From positions 1 through 26,282 of the IMG/VR virus record IMGVR_UViG_3300031707_000151: a stretch of DNA of 26,282 bases; one strand, given 5' to 3'. The DNA is from a virus. Position numbers and translations under genes: made by a program. Below, piece by piece: positions 6,090 through 12,871 of the stretch (the first letter of the stretch is position 1; each line of letters starts with the position of its first letter). A model generated the notes under the pieces. It ran no database searches and was not told the origin of the DNA. It was given only the letters and a program-made list of their open reading frames with translations.

Positions 6090-6104
6090 TGAAGCATAGC
6101 TTCA
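6090..6104. promoter_or_regulatory. Perfect dyad over the leftward start site
   Basis: TGAAGC, ATA and GCTTCA form a perfect 6-bp dyad that abuts the -10 of the leftward promoter and covers its likely start point near 6097. A wider pair, GTACAA (6061-6066) and TTGTAC (6105-6110), encloses it. A protein bound here would block early transcription, so this is a candidate operator for the RHH protein or the repressor. Confidence 0.5.
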
Positions 6105-6132
6105 TTGTACCACCGCTTTCTGATTTTGTCAA
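6104..6132 (-). promoter_or_regulatory. Leftward early promoter, near-consensus sigma-70
   Basis: On the minus strand TTGACA (6132-6127) and TACAAT (6109-6104) are separated by exactly 17 bases. Transcription would start near 6097 and read the RHH gene, the RecT-like gene and the replication genes. It lies between divergent repressor and early genes, as expected for the main lytic promoter of a temperate phage. Confidence 0.75.
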
Positions 6133-6151
6133 GGGGTTCTACGTAAATATT

Positions 6152-6184
6152 ACAGAATCACTTTGATCATTCTGTGCTAGAATG
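6152..6184 (+). promoter_or_regulatory. Overlapping repressor operator dyads with the repressor's extended -10
   Basis: ACAGAAT (6152-6158) and ATTCTGT (6169-6175) form a 7-bp dyad with 10-bp spacer. CATTCT (6168-6173) and AGAATG (6179-6184) form a second one with 5-bp spacer. The AGAAT half-site thus occurs three times. TGCTAGAAT (6175-6183) is an extended -10 that would start the repressor transcript near 6190, with no clear -35. The dyads overlap this promoter, which fits autoregulation by the HTH protein encoded at 6214. Confidence 0.55.
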
Positions 6185-6213
6185 ACTGTATCAATAATCA
6201 AGAAGGGATTGAC

Positions 6214-6558
6214 ATGGAAGGCTTTGGGGCCTGGCTCCAGAAACAGATGACGGACAAGGAACTTGATGTAGGTGAATTGGCCTTGAAGTTACGCCTGACG
6301 GATAGTGCAGTGTACCAGTGGCTCAAAAATGACACCCGGCCAGGGCCAGACAGCATCCGACGTCTAGCCAGGATACTGCGTATTGACCCACTGGACATCT
6401 ATGCCGCACGGGACCGGGTGCGCCCGCCTAGCGCAGAGCGCGATCCCCTTATCTCTGAGATCGTCGCCGGATTGGAGATGATGGAACCCGCTGAGTTGCG
6501 CCGCTGGTGGCGGATGATTCGCGCATCCTTTGAAGAAGAGACCGAAGGTGAGGCATAG
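6214..6558 (+). CDS. Phage repressor, Xre-type helix-turn-helix protein
   Basis: 114 residues, ATG at 6214 after AGAAGGGA at a good distance. Residues 18-60 form a Cro/CI-type helix-turn-helix: DVGELALKLRLTDSAVYQWLK is the two-helix core and PGPDSIRRLARILRIDPLDIY the closing helices. There is no S24 peptidase domain, so it is not a RecA-cleaved CI type; the C-terminal 45 residues are helical (SEIVAGLEMMEPAELRRWWRMI) and may dimerise. It is divergent from the early operon and lies right next to the operators, so it most likely keeps that operon off in lysogeny. Confidence 0.8.
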   Translation: MEGFGAWLQKQMTDKELDVGELALKLRLTDSAVYQWLKNDTRPGPDSIRRLARILRIDPLDIYAARDRVRPPSAERDPLISEIVAGLEMMEPAELRRWWRMIRASFEEETEGEA

Positions 6559-6607
6559 ACAGCGTTCGGAGAATAGCATTGATGTTGCAGATAAGATCTG
6601 TTCTCGA

Positions 6608-6631
6608 TTGCATGATGGAACCTCCATGCAA
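6608..6631. repeat. Inverted repeat in the repressor-to-recombinase gap
   Basis: TTGCATG (6608-6614) and CATGCAA (6625-6631) are separated by 10 bases (ATGGAACCTC). The dyad is the only clear element in the 6559-6790 gap. It may be an operator, a short RNA hairpin or part of an attachment site for the serine recombinase; the sequence alone does not decide. Confidence 0.45.
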
Positions 6632-6790
6632 CTTCTGCGGCGATGCTTCACCTGATTATAGCATACCTGCCGCCACTTAGCACCTGTATCTTTTACCAGG
6701 TTTCCGGCTTCCAGCGTAAAGAGGGCGTAAACTCGTCTGTTGTAGTAATAGGGCGAAACCGTCCGATGTTGGCATTAAGGAGGCGCAAAC

Positions 6791-7027
6791 TTGGAAGTCA
6801 TTCACGAGTACAAACGCTTTGGCTACTGGGTCACTCTGTATCATGATCGGATCGAGATAAAGGACGTGATCTTGCTCAGCAGCGTGGTCGGCGTCACTGT
6901 GAGTGCCCTCAGGAGGGACAGCAAGGAACTGACGCTGAGTCTCACCGACGGCAGTCAGAGGAATGTTCTGGTCTACGGAAAAGACGCCGACAAACTGCGG
7001 CAGGCGATTCTGAGGGTGATCCAGTAG
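6791..7027 (+). CDS. Small PH-like domain protein, unknown function
   Basis: 78 residues from a TTG at 6791, supported by AGGAGG 7 bases upstream. It reads as a run of strands followed by a C-terminal helix: HEYKRFGYWVTLYHDRIEI, LSSVVGVTVS, KELTLSLTDGS, QRNVLVYGKDADKLRQAILRVI. That is the layout of bacterial PH-like domains. It ends one base before the recombinase ATG, so the two are cotranscribed and may act together, perhaps as a recombination directionality or accessory factor. That role is only inferred from position. Confidence 0.55.
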   Translation: MEVIHEYKRFGYWVTLYHDRIEIKDVILLSSVVGVTVSALRRDSKELTLSLTDGSQRNVLVYGKDADKLRQAILRVIQ

Positions 7028-7028
7028 C

Positions 7029-8495
7029 ATGACCTTCCGCGCCTGCATCCTCAACTCAGTCAGCAAGCCATCCCAGGCCACCGCCGAAAAGTTCAGCCTG
7101 GAAGAGCAAAACCGGGACAACTACCTCTCCTGCCAGGCCCACAATTGGCCGGTGGTTGAAGTCATCACCATCATTCACTCCCGCGACTGTCTCTGGCTGC
7201 ACGAGATCCTGCGCGACTGTCCCCCGTTCGCCCACCTGGTGAGCTTGATCGAAAGCGGCGCTATAGACCTGATCGTCGTTCGCCACTATGACCGCTTGTG
7301 GTCGAATAGCAGTCTCCAGGGCCAGATGTCTGCGCTTTGCAGGCAACACAAGGTGCAGATTTTCGCTATCCTGCAACCCAAAGAACCCATTGACCCGGCG
7401 CTGTTGCCACGCCGCCCCGGTCTGCAAGGCATCATGGAATCGCTATCCGGCGTCCTCAGAGACGAAGAGCAGAACATCCGCGTCGCCCGGCGCGCCGTGG
7501 GAATGGAAAAGCGTATCATCAAGGGCGAACACGTCTGGGGACCGACCACGGCCTACGGCTTCACCCGCCAGGACAAGGCCCTCGTAGTAGACGAATCCGA
7601 GTGGCGCTGGCTGGAAGAGATGAAGCGCTGGGTGCTGGAGGATGGGTTGGGCGCATCCGGCATCGAGGCGCGGCTGAATCGCCTGGGGGTGCCCCCGCCG
7701 GGCGCAAAACGCCAGTCCACGCCGACCCGCCATGGGCGTTGGACCCGCAAGACGATCAAGCGCATCCTCTGTAATCCGCTCTATGCCGGGATCACTCGCT
7801 GGGGCAACTTCAGCAACGACGGCCAGCATCGGGCGCTGTTCACCGCTGAGGAGCAGGCACGAGTGCTAGCCGTGGTGTCCGGCCCCAGCGCCAGGCAGGG
7901 CGTATACGATGATCGGCTCCTCTCCGGCCTGGCCCGCTGTGGCTACTGCGGCCACGCCATGAGCTACTGCCACTCATTCGGGGCCCGCTATCTGCGCTGT
8001 AGCTGGCACACCAACACCCGAGGGGCTGAGTGCCAGAACAATGGGCACGCCGCGGCGGCTGTGCATGCCTACCTGCTAGAGGCCATCTACCATGCCTCCC
8101 AGGATCGTGACGATTGGCTTGCCGCGCGCCGGGCACAGCATGACAGCGCGCAGATCCGGGAGAGGATCTCCGCCATTGAGGCGCAGATCCGGGAGCACCA
8201 GGCGGCATTTGCCAGATGGTCAAGCGCCTTCGAGGTTGGGTTGATCGGCCTTAACGAATTGGCGGCGCACCGGGCACGCATTCTGGGCGGCGTGGAGGCG
8301 CTCAAGGGTGAACGCCAGACGCACACGATGCGGCTGGACAGCGAATCGCAGGCCCTCGGGGCGATGGAGGAGCTATCCCCCGGCATGGAGGGGCTGGCAG
8401 ACCAGACGGTAGCGGAGCAACGAGTCGTCCTGGTAAGGCTGGTGGAGCGGGTAGACCTCGTGCAGGGCCAGCCGCCGGCAATCCACTGGCGCTAG
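7029..8495 (+). CDS. Large serine recombinase (putative phage integrase), with altered catalytic arginine positions
   Basis: 488 residues. Residues 1-150 are the resolvase catalytic domain. NSVSKPSQ (9-16) takes the place of the usual YxRVSxxxQ, so Ser12 is the likely nucleophile, and YDRLWSNS (87-94) replaces DRLxRS. Residues 165-300 hold the recombinase domain (GPTTAYGF, TRKTIKRILCNPLYAGI). Residues 304-335 hold a zinc ribbon with C304, C307, C324 and C335, and a coiled coil follows at about 375-440. Length and domain order are normal for the family. Two positions that are usually catalytic arginines read as serine (S10 and S92). It would integrate the phage at an attB site if active. Confidence 0.85.
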   Translation: MTFRACILNSVSKPSQATAEKFSLEEQNRDNYLSCQAHNWPVVEVITIIHSRDCLWLHEILRDCPPFAHLVSLIESGAIDLIVVRHYDRLWSNSSLQGQMSALCRQHKVQIFAILQPKEPIDPALLPRRPGLQGIMESLSGVLRDEEQNIRVARRAVGMEKRIIKGEHVWGPTTAYGFTRQDKALVVDESEWRWLEEMKRWVLEDGLGASGIEARLNRLGVPPPGAKRQSTPTRHGRWTRKTIKRILCNPLYAGITRWGNFSNDGQHRALFTAEEQARVLAVVSGPSARQGVYDDRLLSGLARCGYCGHAMSYCHSFGARYLRCSWHTNTRGAECQNNGHAAAAVHAYLLEAIYHASQDRDDWLAARRAQHDSAQIRERISAIEAQIREHQAAFARWSSAFEVGLIGLNELAAHRARILGGVEALKGERQTHTMRLDSESQALGAMEELSPGMEGLADQTVAEQRVVLVRLVERVDLVQGQPPAIHWR

Positions 8496-8542
8496 TGTGC
8501 TTAACGTGGCCGCCATCCCGATCATGGCCCGACAAGTGACAA

Positions 8543-8577
8543 GGGGCCGCCAGGTGGAGGTCGAACCCAGCGGCCCC
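8543..8577. terminator. Perfect GC-rich inverted repeat between convergent genes; possible terminator or attachment-site element
   Basis: GGGGCCGC (8543-8550) and GCGGCCCC (8570-8577) flank 19 bases. It lies in the 8496-8630 gap, where the recombinase and the lysis genes converge. A strong stem in this place suggests a bidirectional terminator, though no T-run follows. Serine recombinases often have attP next to their gene, so it may also be part of attP. Confidence 0.4.
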
Positions 8578-8630
8578 GAAAGGAGGAGGAACCCCCACGC
8601 GGCTCGCCAGACCGCACGGGCGGATATGGT

Positions 8631-8930
8631 CTACTGCCTCAAGGGCGTAGGCGTACTCGGCTCTTTGTCCATCAGGTCATATATAAAGGAAGGCCCAAAC
8701 CCAACAATCGCGGCGGATAGTATGCGTCCTACAACGGGCCATGCTGTGAAGATCGGAAATGCGTTGGCCCCCGTGGCCCAACCCAGGGGCGCGCCCAGCA
8801 CGACAGCGACGTACACAAGCCAGAACGGGTCCAGCCCGGCCTTCAGCCAGGCAGGCTTGATGGCTGCATCCATGATCTTGTAGAGCAGCCACGCGACGAT
8901 CGCTAGAGTTGCCAATACTGCAAAGTCCAT
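8631..8930 (-). CDS. Holin-like membrane protein, three predicted spans
   Basis: 99 residues with a GGGAGG ribosome site before the ATG at 8930. Hydrophobic segments are near residues 3-20 (FAVLATLAIVAWLLYKI), 36-54 (FWLVYVAVVLGAPLGW) and 65-85 (PVVGRILSAAIVGFGPSFIY), followed by a charged tail. It is the last gene of the late operon and lies two genes downstream of the endolysin, a usual holin position. The holin role is inferred; no family name is certain. Confidence 0.55.
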   Translation of the reverse strand: MDFAVLATLAIVAWLLYKIMDAAIKPAWLKAGLDPFWLVYVAVVLGAPLGWATGANAFPIFTAWPVVGRILSAAIVGFGPSFIYDLMDKEPSTPTPLRQ

Positions 8931-8942
8931 CTTGCCTCCCTC

Positions 8943-9263
8943 TCACCAGATCTTCAACAGCTTGCCAACGACGAACACCACCACCCCGACGCCCCCGGCC
9001 CCCATGCCCCCGGCCACCCCGCTCTGCACCGAGATGCGGGCCACGTCCAATCGTAGATCGTCGATCTTCTTCACCACATCGTTGTGCAACACGCAGGGCA
9101 GTTGGCGCAATTCCAGCGACGTGATCCGATGCGTGTTGATGGAAATCTGCCGCGAGTCCACCTCGTAGTGTTGGCAGAGATCGTCGATCTTTTCCGAGAC
9201 GTTATCCAGTTTCTCACCTAAGACCGCGATCGTCACTCGCTCGTTGCTTGCTGGTTCGCCCAT
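8943..9263 (-). CDS. XhlA-like holin accessory: coiled coil plus C-terminal membrane span
   Basis: 106 residues. The first 75 form amphipathic helices (LGEKLDNVSEKIDDLCQHYE, VVKKIDDLRLDVARI). Residues 81-103 are a Gly/Val-rich membrane segment (GVAGGMGAGGVGVVVFVVGKLL) and the protein ends KIW. That layout matches hemolysin XhlA-type phage proteins, which work with holin to permeabilise the membrane. It lies between endolysin and the three-span holin candidate. Start ATG at 9263 after AGGAG. Confidence 0.55.
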   Translation of the reverse strand: MGEPASNERVTIAVLGEKLDNVSEKIDDLCQHYEVDSRQISINTHRITSLELRQLPCVLHNDVVKKIDDLRLDVARISVQSGVAGGMGAGGVGVVVFVVGKLLKIW

Positions 9264-9281
9264 GTCGCTTCGCTCCTGCTG

Positions 9282-10652
9282 CTATGCCTGCATGAATGTT
9301 GCCAGTTTTACCCTCAGCGCTTCCACATCCCGCGCCAATTCCTCAGCCTGCTCGCGTGTCAGGCCCGGCTTGACCGGCGGTGGCGGTTCCGGCGGCGCAG
9401 TGACTCCCCCGGCGTTGATGTAGGCCGCCAACCGCCTGGATTCATTCTCCCCGATGTCGAATGTCGCCCAGTCCGGGGTAGGCGCTGAGGTGAAGATGAA
9501 CGCCGCCACAACGATGTCATCTTTCGCCAGCTCCGCATCTCCCCATTTCAACTGCTCGAAATACTGCTCCCATGAGACCGGCGGATTCTGCGCCTTCCAG
9601 CCCTTGCCGACCAGTTGCGTCTCCCCCGGCTTGGTGGCTCCCCCGTCAACCCCGTACTCTCCCAGGAACACCGGGGGCATGCGCACATTGAGGCCCTTCA
9701 GCGTATTGGTCAGCATCCGGTGCTTCAACGTGAACCACTCGGCGTCGAGGCGCATGTCGCCCTTGCGATACTGGTGCAAACCCAGGTAATCTGTCGCCTG
9801 AAACAACGGCGCGAGCTCGCGGATGGTCGCCGGGTCCTCGGCTTGCGGCCAAGTGACGGGAAAGTTGCCCCCCACGCACTTATAACCCCGCGTCACCGAG
9901 CCGGCGTGCATGAGTTCGATCCACCGGGTTGTGAAGGTTACCAGACTGGCGCGTTCTGCGGGGCTACCGGACATCGGCTCATTTGGCCCCTCGATGGCAT
10001 ACACCTTGCCCCGCAGCTTGTTGTAGTACGGCAGCAGGTTGGTATAGTACAGAGCTGCCCCGCTGGCCCCCTGGTCGATGTAGCGATGCTCGATGCCGTC
10101 GCCGCCGACCCAGATGCGGGCCACGGTGCGCTTAGTGGGAAAAGCGTCCGGCTCATCACCGCTATAGAACATCTGCTTGACGTACAGCGCCGGCGTCGAA
10201 TTGATCACCGCCCCCATCCACGGCGTCGTGGTCTGGAAGTGCCAACTGAGTTTACTGGGCATATCATCCTCCAGGTAGAGTTCCGGGTCGCAGCGCGTGC
10301 CGTTGACCCAGAGCATGAGATCCAGGTGGCTGGCTGTGCTATTGCCCGTCGTACCCACATAGCCGATCACCGTGCCCGCCTGTACCGCCACGCCATCCGT
10401 CGCTTTCAGCCGCGATAGGTGCGAGTATTGCGTGGTGAACGGAGTGCCCACGACTTTGGCATAGATCCCGAACGTCGGACTCTGCCCGGTGGCCACAATC
10501 CCCGCGTGACAGGCGACAACCGGCGTTCCGGTGATGGCTCCGAAATCAAGGCCCGTATGGCCGGCGGCAGTGTAGCCGTAGAGAAACGGGTTCTCGCGGA
10601 AGTGCTGCGAGATATGCCCCGCGCCATCCGCCAGAGGCCATCGCAATCTCAT
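9282..10652 (-). CDS. Two-domain endolysin: M23 peptidase-like plus clan-A glycosidase-like domain
   Basis: 456 residues from ATG 10652, preceded by GAGGGGG. Residues 1-125 match the M23 fold: HTGLD (32-36) gives the HxxxD metal ligands, YSHLS (76-80) the conserved active-site His and SHLDLML (108-114) the place where M23 enzymes have HxH. Here it reads HLD. Residues 135-415 look like a (beta/alpha)8 glycosidase: EGPNEP (221-226) would supply the acid/base Glu225 and LGEYG (330-334) the nucleophile Glu332. A Pro-rich linker (about 420-429) leads to a coiled-coil end. It would cleave both peptide and glycan bonds of the wall at lysis. It could instead be a tail-associated lysin, but the holin-like neighbours favour lysis. 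Confidence 0.7.
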   Translation of the reverse strand: MRLRWPLADGAGHISQHFRENPFLYGYTAAGHTGLDFGAITGTPVVACHAGIVATGQSPTFGIYAKVVGTPFTTQYSHLSRLKATDGVAVQAGTVIGYVGTTGNSTASHLDLMLWVNGTRCDPELYLEDDMPSKLSWHFQTTTPWMGAVINSTPALYVKQMFYSGDEPDAFPTKRTVARIWVGGDGIEHRYIDQGASGAALYYTNLLPYYNKLRGKVYAIEGPNEPMSGSPAERASLVTFTTRWIELMHAGSVTRGYKCVGGNFPVTWPQAEDPATIRELAPLFQATDYLGLHQYRKGDMRLDAEWFTLKHRMLTNTLKGLNVRMPPVFLGEYGVDGGATKPGETQLVGKGWKAQNPPVSWEQYFEQLKWGDAELAKDDIVVAAFIFTSAPTPDWATFDIGENESRRLAAYINAGGVTAPPEPPPPVKPGLTREQAEELARDVEALRVKLATFMQA

Positions 10653-10789
10653 ATCCCCCTCATCATCCTCGCCACCCACCACGCCCACGCCCAAACCCAG
10701 CACGCCGCCATGTCCCCCCACTCCCCCAGCGCACGCCACAAAGCCCAGGTCAGCGCGGCGGTCAGGGCCAACACGACGGTGTCGTTCAC
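10649..10789 (-). CDS. 46-residue Trp-rich membrane protein; holin-like candidate
   Basis: The GTG at 10789 overlaps the previous stop as GTGA and the TGA at 10651-10649 overlaps the endolysin start as ATGA. The frame therefore exactly fills the gap between two coupled genes. The product has two hydrophobic segments, about residues 4-20 (TVVLALTAALTWALWRA) and 27-41 (MAACWVWAWAWWVAR), with a short EWGD link, and 8 Trp in 46 residues. The size and position immediately upstream of the endolysin fit a class II-like holin or antiholin. No homologue is recognised. Confidence 0.5.
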   Translation of the reverse strand: MNDTVVLALTAALTWALWRALGEWGDMAACWVWAWAWWVARMMRGI

Positions 10790-11379
10790 GGCACTGCCGG
10801 AAACCACCAGCCGTCTACAGCCAATCCCACGGCCATCAATCCCACGTCGTTGTCGGGCGCATCAATCGAGATCGCCTTGACCAGCGCGATCGCGTCCTCT
10901 ATCGGTATCCCATCCTCGCATCGCCGGATCAGTATCAACTCGTGCCCGCGCATCGCGCCCTGTAGGGCCAGATAGGGCGGGTCGTTGGGCACGTACAGCC
11001 CGCCTGCGGATACGTCCGATGAGTAGCGCCCCGGCATGATCCGTCGAAAGCGGGTGTCCTTGGATGACCAGTCAATCGGCTCGCTGCCTTCGCCGAAATC
11101 CACCACACGCTGCTCGGCCAGCGGCTCGTATAGGGGAGCCGACCATGTGCCGGTGTTGACCAGCAGGATGATTCCGCTGCCCAAGAGGACCATCGGTGGC
11201 GCGGGAGGCGTGGGTGGTGGCACATAGACATCCACCTCAATGACGATCTGGCTGATGCTATGTTGTAGGATTGCGTTATGGTCCACCTCCATAACGATCT
11301 GGAATACCTGCCGCTGCCGGTCGACCTGGTTTACATCGGTCTCAACAGCCAGTTGGGTGAGATCGCGCTGGTCAGCCAT
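10786..11379 (-). CDS. Tail-tube-like domain fused to a fibre-type repeat
   Basis: 197 residues. Residues 7-51 hold three copies of a Q-x-V-x-E-x-D-type repeat (LTQLAVETD, VFQIVMEVD, ISQIVIEVD). A proline linker follows (PPPTPPAPP, about 54-62). Residues 66-195 align along their length with the tail tube protein at 21116-21523: WSSKDTRFRR against ASSKDSRSKR, GRYSSDVSAGGLYVP against GRYGSTISMDGLYVP, and SIDAPDNDVG against SMDAPDNDVS. The tube fold is used here within the fibre/baseplate cluster, so it is more likely a baseplate or tip component or a tail decoration than the main tube. The repeat is shared with the protein at 12404-12862. Confidence 0.65.
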   Translation of the reverse strand: MADQRDLTQLAVETDVNQVDRQRQVFQIVMEVDHNAILQHSISQIVIEVDVYVPPPTPPAPPMVLLGSGIILLVNTGTWSAPLYEPLAEQRVVDFGEGSEPIDWSSKDTRFRRIMPGRYSSDVSAGGLYVPNDPPYLALQGAMRGHELILIRRCEDGIPIEDAIALVKAISIDAPDNDVGLMAVGLAVDGWWFPAVP

Positions 11380-11380
11380 C

Positions 11381-12394
11381 TCACCTCACTGTCGCCCCCG
11401 CCTGCATCGCGTTGACGGCTGGTATCGTCCACGGAGTACCAGGCGCTTGTCCAGGATCGGTCTCGATGATCTCGGTGATCGTCTTAGGTGACGTGTCCAG
11501 CCCCACATCCGCCCCCTGCGAGTCCACGCCGTTGGATCGTATCAGCCGGGCGATGTTGCCCGTGCCCACGGCGTCCAGTTTGGCGCGCATGATCACGTTG
11601 ATGCAAGATATCGTGCCTATTGTAGGAACCAGTGCGGTCAGCGCATACACAGACTTCTTGTCCACCGTAGATTCGTAGACGTAATCGGCGTCGCTCGGCG
11701 GCACCTCATTGATGCAATCCCAGGCGGGGGGCGCTGAGGCGATCAGGTCGGTGTAGGTTCCTACCCCTTCAGAGACGATGCCATAGATCCCCCCGCGCCC
11801 GACCCAGGAGTTGTTGACGGCCCCGGCGACATCGTTGATGGCGATGTCGTCTATATACTGAGTTGGGTAATTGTACGTGCCGGTGGAGCTTCCTATCTTC
11901 AGGTAGTTCACTCCAGCATTCGCAGTTTGCTTGGTGTCCAGGACACCCGATAGGGTAAGTATCGTCGTGCCATCGAGCTTGATCGTGACCAGTCCATCTG
12001 TGTCATGTATTTTCAGGTACAACTCAAGGCATTGCCACTGGTTTAGGAGTAGTGGCGCTGACCCGGTGCCCAGCCACGTCCCGGCGTATCCCCCTCGATA
12101 GGCCATGATGGCGTACATGGCGTTGCTACAGATGCCGAATTGCGCAGCGCCCGCCGAGTCCAGCAATGTAAACAGGTCATAGGGATTATCAGTTCCATGT
12201 CCCGTCGTGTATATCCCCATGCGAATATACAGTTCCGTTTTGTTCGCAAACTGTTTCCAGGCGTATTGCATATAGGTCATGTAGAAAGAAGCGGCCCCCG
12301 TCCGCTTCTGCACCGTGCTTACTGTAAGGCCAGATACAAAATCCCATACAGGGGTACTCTCCGATTCCGCCCCGGTCATGAATATCCTGCCCAT
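11381..12394 (-). CDS. LamG/concanavalin-like tail protein, candidate receptor-binding protein
   Basis: 337 residues, ATG 12394 after GGAGG. Residues 1-200 read as a jelly-roll lectin-type domain: RTGAASFYM, KTELYIRMGIY, LNQWQCLELYLKIHDTDGLVTIKLDGTTIL and YIDDIAIND are typical of LamG-like folds in phage tail proteins. The remaining 137 residues are a second, mostly beta domain. Such proteins bind host surface sugars. It is followed directly by the repeat plus tube-like protein, repeating the pattern of the gene pair upstream. Confidence 0.6.
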   Translation of the reverse strand: MGRIFMTGAESESTPVWDFVSGLTVSTVQKRTGAASFYMTYMQYAWKQFANKTELYIRMGIYTTGHGTDNPYDLFTLLDSAGAAQFGICSNAMYAIMAYRGGYAGTWLGTGSAPLLLNQWQCLELYLKIHDTDGLVTIKLDGTTILTLSGVLDTKQTANAGVNYLKIGSSTGTYNYPTQYIDDIAINDVAGAVNNSWVGRGGIYGIVSEGVGTYTDLIASAPPAWDCINEVPPSDADYVYESTVDKKSVYALTALVPTIGTISCINVIMRAKLDAVGTGNIARLIRSNGVDSQGADVGLDTSPKTITEIIETDPGQAPGTPWTIPAVNAMQAGATVR

Positions 12395-12403
12395 TCCAGC
12401 CTC

Positions 12404-12862
12404 CTAGACAAACTGTGCCGACAATATGCGGCCCGCTCCGAATCCCCAATTCTCTCCATCCACCTCAATGACGAACTGGAATAGCTGCCAGCCGAGAGGC
12501 CCGCTGTCCACTTCGGGCTCAACCACTTCTTGGCTGAGGCTACGTTGTAGGACTGGGTCATGGTCTGCCTCGATAACCAGTTGGGATAACCGCCGTTGCC
12601 CCTCGGTCCGGTTGACATCGCTCTCTATAACTTCCTGGGTTAGCTCTACTGCCCGTCTAGTGATCAGTGTACCGGAGACCGTCGCGACGCCCGCGCTGGC
12701 CCCGGCCAGTGCCCACAACATGCTCAGCGCCCCGGCCACCGTGGCTACACCATGTGACGCGCCAGCAAGATCAAGACCGGGAGGGGCCACGGCAGCCCAA
12801 TAGCCTAGCCGAATGTTGGCCAGGGTGCTATCGGACTGCCCCAAACGCCCAGTAAAGGCCAT
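12404..12862 (-). CDS. Repeat protein of the tail-fibre cluster
   Basis: 152 residues. Residues 31-66 contain two copies of a LAGAS-GVATV-G-L repeat, common in phage fibre-like proteins. Residues 74-135 contain four spaced copies of a VIExD-type strand repeat (LTQEVIESD, LSQLVIEAD, LSQEVVEPE, LFQFVIEVD). The second block is clearly related to residues 7-51 of the protein at 10786-11379. It probably forms an elongated beta structure in the baseplate or fibre. Exact role unknown. Confidence 0.5.
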   Translation of the reverse strand: MAFTGRLGQSDSTLANIRLGYWAAVAPPGLDLAGASHGVATVAGALSMLWALAGASAGVATVSGTLITRRAVELTQEVIESDVNRTEGQRRLSQLVIEADHDPVLQRSLSQEVVEPEVDSGPLGWQLFQFVIEVDGENWGFGAGRILSAQFV

Positions 12863-12871
12863 TTAGCACGC

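Noticed and set aside
6643-6846. 67-residue plus-strand frame between repressor and PH-like gene
   Set aside because: It overlaps the PH-like gene in another frame and has no ribosome site, while the PH-like start has AGGAGG.
8543-8577. Confident intrinsic terminator
   Set aside because: The stem is perfect but no T-run follows on either strand, so it is listed only as a possible terminator.
10653-10739. A longer endolysin start at 10739
   Set aside because: The extra 29 residues are Gly/Val-rich with no ribosome site, and the DNA is better explained by the coupled 46-residue membrane gene.
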